From the NCBI RefSeq assembly GCF_003265705.1, contig NW_020312848.1:52082545-52146544 (forward strand): a stretch of DNA of 64,000 nucleotides, given 5' to 3'. The notes beneath the pieces were generated by a model. The model ran no database searches, was not told where the DNA came from, and was given only the letters and a program-made list of their open reading frames with translations. A program made the position numbers and the translations under genes. Position 1 is the first letter of the stretch. Every line of letters begins with the position of its first letter. The stretch is from Callorhinus ursinus. Its lineage: Eukaryota > Chordata > Mammalia > Carnivora > Otariidae. This document shows positions 42,117 to 54,690 of this stretch, piece by piece.

Positions 42117-42295
42117 GGGGCGCCCTTGGTTAAGGGTCTGCCTTCGGCTCAGGTCATGATCCCAGGGTCCTGGGTTCAAGTCCTGCATCGGGCTCCTTGC
42201 TCAGTGGGGAGCCTGCTTCTCCCTCTTCCTGCCTCTCTCCCTACTTGTGCTCTCTCTCTAAAAATAAATAAATAAAATCTTAAAAAAAAAAAAAA
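42117..42295 (+). mobile_element. Can-SINE with deleted head segment
   Basis: GGGGCGCC is joined directly to TTGGTTAAGGGTCTGCC; the TGGGTGGCTCAGT part between them is missing. Target duplication GAAGGGACTT at 42107-42116 and 42296-42305 is intact. Confidence 0.9.
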
Positions 42296-43430
42296 GAAGG
42301 GACTTTTTGTCTTTGTCTCATCATTGGGAGCTGTTGGATGGGCAGTGGTCAGCAAGTCTATAGGCAAAGGCACAGCTGACACAAGGCCAATTCTGGGCCT
42401 CCAGGGGCTGTTGTTAATAACTAGTACAGAGTCCTCAGAGCATGGGAGGCCGGATGGAGCTTGTGGTCTTGAATGCCACACTGCTGGGTAAATCTTCCAT
42501 ATCTCACTGCACAGACAAGGAAATGGGTCAATAGTCTAGGGGGGAACTTTATTGTGCAGGTGATGTCAGAGCAAACTTGAGGTCAAGGAATAAAATGTTG
42601 CGCAGGCAGCTCAGAGGTCAAGGCCTGAGCATGCATTTTTCCACACCAGCTTCTGGAGTTTCAGAGGGGCTTAATGAGAGCCAACAAAATTTCTAAGCGC
42701 TTGTTCGCAACTATGGCAGAGAGCTAGATTGACATTCTCTCAGAGCAACATCACTTGATGTTCCAGGTGGAAGCTGTTTGCGTCTTTTCTCCTCTTAAAT
42801 AATAACTACAATTCAAATATAATAAATGGTGATGACCAATTTGTGTTCCATTTCATATTGTAAAAGTGTTCGTCCCGGTTTACCACACTCACACCACTGT
42901 GAAAGTCTACTGCTGATTTTTATTTAAAGGTCCATGTCCGGAAAATGGTCTGCTTTCAGTCTTCTTTTTTACCAGGAGGTAATTATAACTTCATCCACCT
43001 GCAAGATGGTATAACTCTTACAGACACAGTTAAGAAGGGCGTACCAGCCTTCCTCTCCAGGATATATGCTCTTCCTGCCGTATCTAGTGGAGAGTTTTAT
43101 TGGAGTCCTCTTCTCTTCTCACTTAACCACACCCAGAGCGGCTGGGGATGCCTTCCAGACTTCCAAACCGTAACTGTCAGGCCATGAGTGTCTGAATCCT
43201 TGGTCTGTGGACCTCGGGGCAACCTGAAATTTGCAGAGAATTAACACAATAGGGAGACTTCTCTGTTTTCCCAGGAATTGGGCCATGATTTGGGCCATGA
43301 TGAAAACCAGAACACTTGTGTACCCCAACACGATCACCCTCCAGAGTCATGGAATGATCTATATTTAGGTAAACAGGCATTAAATATAGGTGTTCACAAT
43401 TCTGGACTTCAGTGAATACCAGTCCTGGTT
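42296..43430. other. Intergenic, nothing identified
   Basis: No repeat family or coding exon recognised. Short open frames on both strands lack domains. Confidence 0.5.
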
Positions 43431-43474
43431 GTCTTCAAGAACAACATGACAGACCAGGGGCTGGGTCTGCATTG

Positions 43475-43960
43475 CAGTCTCAGCTAGGGGTTTGAAACCT
43501 GGGGTCCCTGGACCCTCCCCCAATGGATCCATAGCTAGAATTCAAAGAGTCTCTGAACATGAATGGGAAAAAATGACATCTTGATTTTCACCAACCTTAA
43601 ACCGAAACATAACATTTCGTTCCACTACGAATGTAGGCAATACATCACTGTAGAATTAGCAGTGCTTTTGATGATAGAAACCACAGATATATTCATATCG
43701 CATTCAGCAGTTGTAGACATCTCAAAATATCATCTATACTCATTAATACTTCAAAATTCAACAATTACTGGGCTCACCACTGGATCTTGTTGAATGCAAT
43801 AATAAAGATGCACATATATTACTGTATCTTAAATACTTTCTAGTGTTTTTAGTTAACCGTATTTAACATATTTGATTTCGTTTGTATTTAATTTTCTTTT
43901 TTGAAAAGTATTACTCTGAAAAGGTGTCCATAGACTTTACTAGGTGGCATAGGGCAGCCA
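43475..43960. mobile_element. Probable hAT-type DNA transposon fossil
   Basis: The left end reads TTTGAAACCTGGGGTCCCTG, and the right side GAAAAGGTGTCCATAGACTTTA. Both are of a kind seen in old mammalian hAT elements. The middle is AT-rich. Family not named. Confidence 0.4.
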
Positions 43961-46585
43961 TGACACACACACAAAGTTGGGGGGTGGAGGAAGCCCTGAT
44001 CTAAAAGATGTCACCACTACGCTACTGATGGGACTTTTTCTCTCTAAGACTGGGTATAACTTTAGAATCCCACTCAACACAGTGCATCAGGTAGCCACCA
44101 GCAATCAACTGACATGATACCTATTTACCATCTCTGGTCAATAAGAAGGAACTGATACAATGACAGGCATCTCCTGGCCTCCACCAGGTTCAGGTTCACT
44201 TAGAGATTAAGACATAGCCCTGGATTACATCTGCCCGAGATATTTCTGCCCATAGGGAAGGTTTTAGCGGAGTGTTTGCAGCCAGTCCCTGGGCATCCTT
44301 GGAGCTCCTGAACAAGACTACTACCAGAAATGATCAGTAGCTCAAGGATTTTTCTCATCATAACACCAGTGTTGTTCAGGAAGCCACCATGTGTCATCCA
44401 TGTGTCACTTCCAGAGCTGCTACCAGTATAGCAATGTGCATTAGTACAATAGTAAAAGCTCCTGGGGCACCTGGTGGCTCAGTTGGTTAAGTGTTTGCCT
44501 TTGGCTTGGGTCATGATCCCAGGGTCCTGGGATTGAACCCTTCGTCGGACTCCCTGCTCAGTGGGGAGTTTGCTTCTCCCTCTCCTTCTGCTCCTCCCTG
44601 CCCTGCTCATTCTCTCTCTTTCTCTCAAATAAATAAATAAATAAAATCTTAAAAAAGAAAAAAAAAAGCTCCTACCAGTTGGTAAATAGACACTGGCTCA
44701 AGCTCCCTGAAGGCCCTTTTACCACGCCAGCCACCTCAGCCCTAGGGAGCCCTGGTCAGCACTGGAGAGAAACAGCCCTGTAACTGGCCAAGGCTCCAGC
44801 ATGCCTGAGGCTGTCCTATATGCCCGCATCCTCCCTCTCCCTCTCACCATCAATGATGCTATGAGTAGGCTCAGACACAAGTCCCTCTGGGAGAAATATA
44901 GGGATACTCCCTCTAGAAATAGAGGGAAATATGCCTGGTGTATACCTGGCCACCCCAAGGCTGTAGAGTCCTGATGCCTACCACCAGGAATCACTTTTAC
45001 TTGTCCTCTTTGGGTCCATAGTGTACAATACTGGTTGAAATATTTTGACTCTTCCCATGATCACAGCCACTCTACCTGCTCCCAAATCTCTGCCACTTTC
45101 ACCAAGGAGATACCAGGGGTTCGTACTTACTGAAATGGTTGTGTGAGGGATCCCAATATCACTTCTCCAATTTTCCTTGCTCACCACCGGATGAACAGGA
45201 ATTCACAAAGAAAGGCAGTGTTGCACTGGACGGGAGGTGGCTTCTAGGCACTTTGGCTGTGTCACATCAGCTGTCATTCATTGAACCAAACCCGTTCACT
45301 GGGGCTCAAGCACTGTGGTCCTTGGAGGGCTGAGGCCATGGCATCATTGTTCCATCTGAGCGCACCTCTAAAACAACTGACCATCACTAATATCTAGATT
45401 TGGATCTCTGAGTGAAATTGGCTAAGGAGCATCGCTCCACCCCAGAAAGGTGGGGGGTTGGGGCTTTTTTCTAACTCACAGCGCTCATACATATAGATGG
45501 CTTCATTATCGCTTTAAAGCGTGGTATGAAAATTTAGAGAAAATTTTGGAAATTTGATCCAAGAAAATCCCACCCAAACAATTTCTTCACAGTCTGGTAT
45601 ATTATTTCAGACCCTAAATGGCGAAAAATGCCTTGTGAACATCATTCAACTACAAAGTGTGTGCTGATTTCTGTGGTGTGCTGCTGAGCGGTTGCTAATG
45701 GCACCGCACTTGTGCGCCAGTTGGGAGCGGCTTTCCTTCTCTTCCCGTGGGCTGGGCACTTGCAGTCAAAATAGCTGAGTGGATTTTTTTTCTCTACCAC
45801 TTCCAAGCTGCATGCCTTGGGGAGCCACTTTGGCTTTCCAAGCCTCAACTATTTATCTAAAACAAGTTGGTGTGGGGTTTAAAGGAATGTAAAAGGCCCA
45901 GCCCAATGGCTAACATGTAATAAGAGCGCAGTCATTTGTTATTTTTGTTGTTTTAATGCTCTTTGGTATTTCAGTGAGCCAAGGCGCTGCATGCAAGCAA
46001 AGTAATGGTGCATTTGGAAGGATATAGGGAAGGCTCAAGCTTATTACATAATTGTTGCCGGAAATTCTCCATTAGAGAAGCATTCTTTGGATAATCACTT
46101 TTGAAAAATGCAAATACCTCTCTGGGTGCACTTTATTAAACTATTCGCACTAATTTACGTTGCTAGGATATGTGTGATTGGCCCAAAAATATAACATGTG
46201 AGTGTCTAGAGTTTTCCTCCCCCGAGGATTGACAGTGAATGTGGAAGAAGAAAAAGAAGAAATACACTTAGAGAGAGAGAGAGAGATGGAGAGGTGGGGG
46301 AGGGCTCTGTTGCTGCGGAGCCCAGCGGTTCTCTGCCAGGTGGGCCTGAAGTCTGGGACCCACTTTGGGCTGTGTGGCCTGAGCATTAGGGGAGAGTGCT
46401 TTGGGTAAGCTCTAAAAAGAGAAAACTGAAGCAGTTAATACTTAGGAAGAAAGCCGATGGGAGAAGGCAAAAAAGGGGACTCTCAAGAATTAGTGCTGTG
46501 CTTGACATAATCCTTGTTTCAGGTAGGTTCTGCAGGAGCAAACGCTAAGATGGACCTTGGTTGCCAAAGTCTTACTAGGGACCCA
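43961..46585. other. Intergenic, mostly unidentified, with one Can-SINE
   Basis: Between 43961 and 44463 and between 44666 and 46585 I identify no exon or repeat family. It could hold retroviral internal sequence too diverged to recognise. A purine-rich (GA)n run is at 46270-46285. Confidence 0.45.
44464..44665 (+). mobile_element. Can-SINE
   Basis: Head GGGGCACCTGGTGGCTCAGT; the target duplication AAAAGCTCCT lies on both sides. Confidence 0.93.
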
Positions 46586-46589
46586 CAGT

Positions 46590-47222
46590 AGGGGAGGGAA
46601 GCGGGCGAAAGCAGCTGGCGGGCGTGCCCAGCCGCAGCCAATCACGTGAGGAGCTCTGGGCTAACACCGCCTCTTCCGGCCTGCGGGCTTAATGCTGTGC
46701 CTTCAAGCAGCCCGCCCCGCTCAGCCTCCGTGGGCGGCGTGAAGCCGGGACGGTGGAGGCTGTCTGCTCACTGGACTCCCGCTGCTGAAGCGGAGGTGGG
46801 TGACACGGCTCTGTGTCTAGCATCTTCTCCCAGCTCAGTAGCCTCATTTCCAAACCCACTGGCCGCGCAGTTCTTCTATGGCTCCGTGGGCCTCTCTTCC
46901 TGAAGGAAACTTGCAAGAGGGTGGTGAGCGGATGAACGACTCATCGTCTTCCTACTTTACTGTCCGTTCTGAGTTCCCCTTACCCTCATCTACCACCTCT
47001 GCTGGCCTCAGTGGCCTACCTGGTGCTAAGACCGACCTACACTTTTATCCCCAAGAAGCCCAAGGTTCTGGTCACCATGCCCTTCTTAAGCCGGAGCAAC
47101 TACACATGCCCGAGTACCATCACAGCCGGGCAAAGGAATGCCAAAAAGTGCCCAAGTGGGCTGCACCCATATTCCTGCCCGTCCCCCTTGTGTGACAACA
47201 GGCAATCACCCATGCCATGGGG
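46590..47222 (+). promoter_or_regulatory. CpG-rich block, candidate promoter and first exon
   Basis: About two dozen CpG dinucleotides fall in 46600-47000, far above the surrounding DNA. A CCAAT box and an overlapping E-box (CAGCCAATCACGTGAGG, 46636-46652) precede GC-rich segments. ATG codons at 46878 and 47011 open frames of 105 and 71 codons. The strong donor GGGG|GTAAGT lies at about 47222. I recognise no protein in any frame. It could be an untranslated first exon, a decayed CpG island, a retrocopy of an unknown transcript, or GC-rich LTR sequence next to the ERV remnant. Confidence 0.35.
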
Positions 47223-47329
47223 GTAAGTTCTCTTCCTGCTGGTTCCTGGACACAGGGAGCTAAAGATGACTGGGTGACTCTTGCTATGTCTCCTGGCAAA
47301 AGTGTGGCTGCTTGGAGTGCCAGGTCTTC

Positions 47330-48372
47330 TAACCCTGCAGAGCCCAGAACTGAGAAATCACAGTCTCTGTGGTTGGGTCATTGAGATCAGTGGCGTGTGA
47401 GTCCACTCCTGTTTCCACTCTTATTTCTTGGTCCATCTTTTCTTTTTCTTGGAGACAGCATATAAAGGTCTCCCATCCTATGAATATACTCTGTTCTAGA
47501 GATTGGCACCCCATCCTTTCAGAGTCCTGCTTTTGACCTGGTACCTCCAGCAGGCAGTTTCAGCACTCTATCAGGCTGGCTGCTTTTGAGGAATGTGGCA
47601 TGTGCTGCAATCCCATGATCATGGGCTGACTCCTGTTCTTCCTTTGCTGTGAAATAGTTCCCTGGTCTGACTAGATGTTATGTGGGATCTCGTACCAGTG
47701 GATGGAATACTCTCTAAGCCCTTGAGGGCTTACAGGTGGGAAAGGCAAATCTGTACCCAGAATATGCATGTATTCCTCAGCTGCTGGCTTTTCCATGATT
47801 GAAGGGGCCCAGTGTAGTTAGTTTGTTGCCAGGTTAGCTAGTTAATCTCTTTGGGGTATGGTGCCATATCGGAGGCTCAATTGTGGTCTCTGTTGCTGGA
47901 CATTCAGCAATGCCGGTAGTTAACCTTACACCTTTTCTCTTTACATTCTAAGTGAATGACCAGTAGTAAGATTGGTCTTGGTAAGTGAAAGCCCATGCTA
48001 CTGGCTCAGGTATTTACCTCCATCTTTGCCACTGTGGCCAAATGCCAGCACTGGGACAGCTGATGACAGGGGCTGGCAGGCATCAACTGGCCTGGCTATT
48101 TTATCTACTTGATTGCTGATTGCCTTTTCTGTGATAGACACTGTCTAGTGGATGCCAACATATGACACACAGACCTTCATACTTTGTGCCCTGGCCTGTA
48201 TCCTATGTCTCACTACATGCTCTTTCCTAGACCTCTTTGTCCCCCAGCTTCTGATACTTTTCCTTCCATGCCCCTGACCAAAGGCTGGTCCTTTTGATAC
48301 CACCTGTGAATCCATAGATATTCTAACCTTGAGCCATTTCTCTAACTACACAAAATGAATAACCAGGTATAC
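47330..48372 (-). mobile_element. ERVL-like endogenous retrovirus pol remnant, antisense
   Basis: Read on the minus strand, it resembles the RNase H/integrase part of ERVL pol. Plus-strand landmarks include ATAGTTCCCTGGTCTGACTA, GGTATGGTGCCATATCGGAG, GTCTCTGTTGCTGGACATTC and GGCTATTTTATCTACTTGAT. Stops break every frame, and no open frame above 70 codons covers it. No LTR pair was found around it. Confidence 0.7.
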
Positions 48373-49735
48373 CTAGTTGTTGAAGAGACTTTTTCCCATG
48401 GCATATTCTTGCATCCTTTGTTGAAGATTAATTGTCTCTATAATTGTGGGTTTGTTTCTGGGCTCTCTGTTATGTTACATTGATCTATGTGTCTATTTTT
48501 GTGCCATCAAATCAAAACCATATGGTTTTGATTACTACAGCTTGGTAGCATAACTTGAAATCTGGAATTGTGATACCTCCAGCTTTTTTCTTTTTCAAGA
48601 TTGCTTTGGCTATTCGAGGTCTTTTGTGGTTCCAGACAAACGTTAAGATTGTTTGTTCTAGTTCTGTGAAAAGTGCTGTTGAATACTTTGATAGGGATTG
48701 TATTAAATCTGTAGATTGCTTTTGGGGTAGTATGGATATTTTAAAACTTTGTTCCTCCATTCTGTGTGCAAGGGATATCTTTCCATTGTTTGTGTTGTCT
48801 TCAAATTCTTTCATCAATTTTTTGTCATTTTCAGAGTACAGGTCTTTCACCTCCTTGGTTAAGTTTATCCCTAGGTATTTTATTTTCTTTGGTTCAATTA
48901 TAAATGGGATTGTTTTCCTAGTTTCTCTTTCTGCTGGTTCCTTATTAGTGTATACAAATGCAATGGATTTCTGTACATGGATTTTGTATCCTGTGACCTT
49001 ATTGAATTCATTATGAGTTCTAGTAGTTTTTTGGTGGAGTCTTTAGGGTTTTCTATATACAGTATCTTATCATCTGGAAATAGTGCATGTTTTACTTCCT
49101 CTTTACCAATTGGGATGCCTTTTATTTCTTTTTCTTGTCTGATTGCTGTTGGTAGGATTTCCAGTACTATGTTGAATAGAAGTGGTGAGCGTGAAGATCC
49201 TTGTCTTATTCCTGGTCTTGGGGGAAATGATATTCATTTTTCCTCATTGAGTATGATGTTAGCTATCAGTTTTTATTTTATTTTATTTTTTATTTGTTTA
49301 AAATATTTATTTATTTATTAGAGAGAGAAAGAGAGTACGCATGCAATCGGGGGCGGGGCGGAGGGAGAGAATCTCCAGGCAGACTGTGAGCTGAGTCTGA
49401 AGCCTGACACCAGGGCTTGATCCCACAGCCCATGATATCATGACCTGAGCCGAAACCAAGAGTTGGATGCTCAACCAACTGAGCCACCCAGGCATCCCAG
49501 CTGTGGGTTTTTAATGCATGGCCTTATTTTGAGGTATGTTTCCTCTAAACTGACTTTGCTGAGGGTTTTTACCATGAGTGGATGTTGTACTTTGTCAAAT
49601 CCCTTTTCTGCATTTCTTGAAATGATCATATGGTTTTTATCCTTTCTCTTATTGATGTGGTATATTATGTTGATAGATTTGTGAATATTGAGCTACCCAG
49701 GCATCCCAGCAGTAAATCCCTGACCAGAGCTATCT
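48373..49735 (-). mobile_element. L1 ORF2 fragment, antisense, split by a SINE
   Basis: The minus strand encodes 112 codons (48512-48850) of L1 ORF2 reverse-transcriptase C-terminal sequence, including [18 protein letters not shown] and [19 protein letters not shown]. Antisense landmarks continue to 49276 and again from 49500 to about 49730. The 153-codon plus-strand frame at 48555 is the shadow of this. Confidence 0.92.
49277..49499 (-). mobile_element. Can-SINE, antisense, inside the L1
   Basis: Ends GAGCCACCCAGGCATCCC. L1 sequence resumes directly after it. Confidence 0.92.
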
Positions 49736-49984
49736 CTGAAAGGTATTGCCAATTAAGAGAAGGAGGTACATTTTCTAACAGTTTTTAGGTTGGGATGTCT
49801 AAGATTTCTATTTCAATATTTAGAATTTCTTTTAGGTAAATTTGAGCCAACTGTTGTGGAGAGGTTAATGGTATCTGAGAGATGTTTATGGCTGTGGCAT
49901 TGGCAGTCCAACTTCCCATGGATACGGAGAGACTTACCTATCTGCTGTAGCCAAGGAATGTGCAGTTCCTTAACACCACTGATG

Positions 49985-50230
49985 CATGAGCTAATCCACC
50001 CACCTGCCTACCTACCTATTTATCCATCCATCCACCTAACCAGTTAACATTTACCAGTACCTACTGTCTGTTAGACCCTGTGTAACTGGTGGAGAAAACA
50101 ATGGAAAACACAATAGTCACCATCCTTATCTGTAAGCTTATAATATAATGGTGAGGCAATCAAATAAAAAGGCCTTTGCAACACAATGTGATTCTTGTGC
50201 TATGAGAAGTGAGCATAGGGGGTATGAATG
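49985..50230 (-). repeat. CCAT/CCTA-type simple repeat and antisense L2
   Basis: A degenerate (CCAT)n/(CCTA)n stretch (49995-50040) is followed by ACCAGTACCTACTGTCTGTT and TTATAATATAATGGTGAGGC, which fit the reverse complement of the L2 3' end. Confidence 0.55.
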
Positions 50231-51498
50231 AATATAGGTGTACCCTGATAATCAGTCCAAACAGTGCTCACCTCATCCAAACCTCTTTTTACACAGATGG
50301 CCTCCCTCAGTTTTCTTTCTTCCTCTTGCTCCCAAGTAACCATTTTCTCTTACCCAGTTAACTTTAAGATGAGTAATAAGGGAGTAATAGGAATATAAAA
50401 TTCTTATTCTATATAAAGCATTTTAATAAAGTACTCTTGGAATATTATAATTTTATATCAGATCCTTGCTTCTGTATTATAAATAAATGACCATACTGTC
50501 AAGATCACAGTCACATGAATGTTCTAGAAACATTGTAGCAAGAAGCTCAAATTGAAATAATTGGGTTAATTACCTTCTCTTCTGAGACTTGATTTTTCCT
50601 TTCCCTAGTAACTCTCTTTAGACAAGTTTTATTGCCTAGCCCTATGCATCTGTCTCCGTCTGTGATAGATGGTTGGTTTGGGTTTTCCTATGTGGTTTTA
50701 GCAGTTCTGGAAACTTGTTTGCCATTATTTCTTCAGTTCTGTTATGATTTGAGGTACTTTGAAAGAAGAATGGTTTGTTGCTGCTTGCATTATACTGACC
50801 ACATCCTCACCTATGTCAATGCACTTCAGAGTTCCTTTTTCACCACATCATCAATCTCTGTAATAATGATTGAGTTTTTAAGGATTACAGGTGCATTTTT
50901 ATAATTTTTTTTTTTACTTATGTAGTCTCCCAATTTTGATAGAAACCTGATATTCATACTTCAAGAAGACCTGGGCAATTTCTAAGATTTTGAGTCCTTT
51001 GAAGTAGGATATTGCAGGAAGTATGCTGTTTCTAGTTTTCTTTATAATATCTTAGCATTTAAAAATTAGAAATGAGAAGAATTTAAGAAATACTATACAG
51101 ATCTAGATACTGCATTGAGAGATGAAGAAAAGGGCAATTGAATGCTATTGATTTGTAGGAGAAATTTAAATACTATATAATCAGTTCTGCAATAAAGACC
51201 TCATTAGAATGTTTGAACAGGAGATCAGATGTCATAGTTTGTTTGCAGTATAAGTATTGCTTTAAAAAGTTTTTGAAAATTCCAGTTGTTTCTGCCTTAG
51301 CAGAGTGGTTTCTTCCAATTCAAACTAATTAAGGGAAAAAAACTAAAAACTTTAATTACTCAAGAAAGATTTCTAATTTGTTATTACTGTCAGTACCACT
51401 CAAATTATGTAAAAATCTTGACTATAACTACATAATGCGTTTTTATTGAAATGATGTGCAAGAAAAAGATGAGTAGAATAAATATAAGATACATTGTG
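50231..51498. other. Intergenic, nothing identified
   Basis: AT-rich; no repeat or exon recognised. The 90-codon frame at 50632 is not supported by any motif. Confidence 0.5.
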
Positions 51499-51689
51499 GG
51501 GGCGCCTGGGTGGCTCAGTAGGTTAAGTAAGTGTCTAACTCTTGGTTTCAGCTCAGGCCATGATCTCAGGGTCCTGAGATAGAGCCCCGCGTAGGGCTCT
51601 TTGCTCAGCAGGGAGTCAGCTTGAGATTCTCTACCTCTCCCGCTGCCCCACCCCCCTGTTTTCTCTCTCTCTCAAATAAATCTTTAAAA
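51499..51689 (+). mobile_element. Can-SINE
   Basis: Head GGGGCGCCTGGGTGGCTCAG, short tail AAATAAATCTTTAAAAA, partial duplication AAGATACATTGTG / AAGATACTTTGTG. Confidence 0.93.
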
Positions 51690-52164
51690 AGATACTTTGT
51701 GACTTTTGCATATCTTTATTACTCTTCCAAACATCACCAAACCATCAATCAGCTATGTGGATATGCACAATAATAATTTTTAATTCTATGTGTTTTATAT
51801 TTTGCCAACTTTCAAATTTTGCCCTTATTTATCTTTTTTGTCTTTAAGAAAGTTTATTTGTCAAGGTAGGTGAAGAGAACATATTTTATTTAACAGTTTG
51901 TTAGCTTGATTTATAGCTTTTACATTTGTAGACCTGCATTTGTACTCTTGTCCCCGGTTCCACAAATGCTTGAGGAAAGCTTACTTCATTCCTTAGTTTA
52001 AAAAGGAAAAAAAAAAAAGGGCATGATATTTATAGATTCTAAATTTTTTTTAAAAAATTAGGAAAAGGCACATATTAAAAATTCTGATTGCCACCCTAAT
52101 CCCATCCACCACATTCCCACCTGTGCCTGTAAACCCTTTCCCAGGTAGCCCCATTTATTGATTT

Positions 52165-52510
52165 CTTATATAGTGGACACAAATAAAACCATATGTAAAT
52201 GTGGCCTCTTAATTACCACCCTCCTTTTTACAGAAATGTTAGAATACCTTGTATATTACTCTAATCTTTTCCTTTTCCACTTAATATATATTGGAAATCT
52301 TTTCTTATTAGTACATGGGCAGTTTCTCAATCTTTTAAAACCACTGCATAGCATGCCATTGTATGAATGTACTTTATTATTTAGTCCCATGTCAAGAAGC
52401 ACATTTGGATTATTTCCCATCAGTTACCATTACAAACAAAACTACATTGAAGAGACTTCTACATTTATCATTTTGTTTGTGTGCAAGTAAATCTGTGGGG
52501 GAAAAATTAT
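52165..52510 (-). mobile_element. Old L1 3' UTR piece, antisense
   Basis: TCTTTTCCTTTTCCACTTAA, ACCACTGCATAGCATGCCAT and TTTGGATTATTTCCCATCAG fit the reverse complement of old L1 3' ends. Confidence 0.6.
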
Positions 52511-52814
52511 AGGAAGCAGGAATGCAGTGTGAAAAGGTAAGGTGGGGTTTCTGTGCTGAGGTGGGGGGATTCTTCCTTGTTTAGAACCGCCCTGCTAATT
52601 GTAGCACGTTCACCTTCACCGTTTCTCTCCGGTACGTGCTGAGAGCACCCTCTGTCACGGAACTCAGCTAATGTGGCTCTCTCACCTTTCCAGCTGCCTC
52701 TGAGGAGCTGTCCACTAAAATATACTAACTGGCCATTTGTAGGGACCTGGTTAGATAAATTGGATATATACTTATAATTAAATATAATCTGTCCTATAAA
52801 ACCTTCTCAAATGC

Positions 52815-53010
52815 TAGGCCCTTTTCTGAGTACTGTAAGTATTAATATGCATTTGATCTTCACAACACTCCTATGAGATAGATGGTGCTATTACTCCCAT
52901 TTTACAGATGTAGAAACTGTTGCATTGCTCCAGGCCACACAGCTGATTGGCATGGGAACCAGGAGTTGAACCCAGGCGGACTGACTCCAAAGCCCGCATT
53001 TGACCATTGT
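52815..53010 (-). repeat. MIR element, antisense
   Basis: ACTCCCATTTTACAGATGTA, CAGGCCACACAGCTGATTGG and GGAGTTGAACCCAGGCGG are the MIR reverse complement. Confidence 0.8.
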
Positions 53011-53054
53011 GCTGTCCTGTCTCTTAAGCATGAGGCACAAAACAATATAGGTGT

Positions 53055-53150
53055 ATTTAACACAATTGAACTGTACACTTAAAACAGGTTCATGTGCTAA
53101 ACTCTATGTTAATGTATATTTTACCACATTAAAAAAATCTATTAAAACAA
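53055..53150 (+). mobile_element. L1 3' terminus
   Basis: AATTGAACTGTACACTTAAA, then ATGTATATTTTACCACATTA and an A-rich end: L1 3' terminal sequence. Confidence 0.65.
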
Positions 53151-54209
53151 GAGTGAGGCAGATCTATACAACACAATCTGGAGGGAAAAGGCAATGAAGA
53201 GGTAAGTAAGGGGAAAAGGGTAGAACAATATGTAAAGAATACCTACTGTTTCATTATTGAAATAACTTTGTTCTGTGTGTAATCTGAAAATATATGATAT
53301 ATATATATGGAATTGCATGCACAGGAAAAAGTCTAGAAGAGAAACATCCAGTTGTTAATTGTGACTTCATGTAGTTAGAGGGGTTAGAGAAGAAGCATGT
53401 TTTACTTCATCCTTCTTGTCATTTTTAGAAAAAAAAAAAATCACAATGAGTGAATATTCCTTTGGGAATCAAATAAGCAGAGAGGATGTAACCCCCGAAA
53501 GACACCCCATCACAGTATCCATGCCACGGTCCCAGGGGCTTTATGTCCTTCCTTGATCCTCTACTTTACCTCAAGGACAGGGGCCAGTGCCTATTGGCCA
53601 GTTGGTCTGACATTGCTCAACAGAAATCTCTCACTCTCTGTGTTTACCCAGCACTGGACCTTGGCATTTCTTTGTCTTCTTCCTTTATATATTTGTCTGT
53701 TTAGGGATATTCCAAGGGCTGATTATAAAATGGATGCTTAATATTTCACCAATATACTTGTATGTAAAGCAGCTTACAGTTTTAATTAAAAGCAGCCACC
53801 AGTGTGGGACACAAGTAATACAAGTGGTGGGACATATCGCAGTGTTTTCCCAAAGATCATGTAACCTCCTGAGTGAAAACAACTCTTCTCTTTTGGTTGT
53901 ATTTTAACTTTTTGTTTATGAGCCCCAATTATAAATTTTCGGGCTATAGAACCCTCTGGGTTATTAAGATAGGTATAGCCTCCATCTCAGTGATGGCTGT
54001 CATTCCTTCACTGGCAACAAATGTGGACCCCATGTTCTTTCCTGTACTCCTTATCACAACATCCCTCACCACCTGTGCCCACTAGCACTCTTCAGACTAC
54101 TTGATTTCTCTTCTTTCTCTCTTCCCCGATACTCACCTGTTTGGGTACCATCAAGCCAACTATGAGAGAGCTGTGTGTGACCAGTCACAGACAAAGGGCT
54201 CTTAACAGC
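53151..54209. other. Intergenic, nothing identified
   Basis: Includes a short (AT)n run at about 53299-53308 and an A-run at 53430. No gene or repeat family recognised. Confidence 0.5.
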
Positions 54210-54690
54210 GTCCTTTATCTGCTTGAAATGCTTCAATGAGTCCCCATTCCACCCAGGTCCTTCCATGGCCCTAGGAAACCCTATATAAACTGCACCCTGC
54301 TTACCTCATTCTCTGTGCCTCTCTGTTGCTTGCTTACTCTGATGCCAGCATATGGGCCTCCCTGCTTTTCCTTGCACATGCCAGGCGTGGTCCCAACCCG
54401 GGGACTTTGCACTTGCTGCCCTTCTGCCTGGAACACTCTTCTTCTGGGTGCCACCTGACTCACTCATCTCTTTCCAGTTTTCGTTCACATGTAGCATTTC
54501 CACAGTAAAATCTTCCCTGACCACTGCAATCCACTCAATGCCCCAATTTTATTCTTCTTTTCTACTTTATTCTCCCCCCCTAGTAGGGATTTTATCTCTT
54601 TTTTATACACTGATGAATTCCTGGCATCTTCGTCAGTATTGAGCAATTAGTACACGTACATTGAATATTTCAGGAATGATTTTATACCTT
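54210..54690 (+). repeat. L2 element
   Basis: GCACATGCCAGGCGTGGTCC, GGGACTTTGCACTTGCTGCC, TTCTGCCTGGAACACTCTTC and AAATCTTCCCTGACCACTGC are L2 in sense order. Confidence 0.85.

Noticed and set aside
48555..49016. 153-codon plus-strand open frame
   Set aside because: It is the antisense shadow of an L1 ORF2 fragment encoded on the minus strand.
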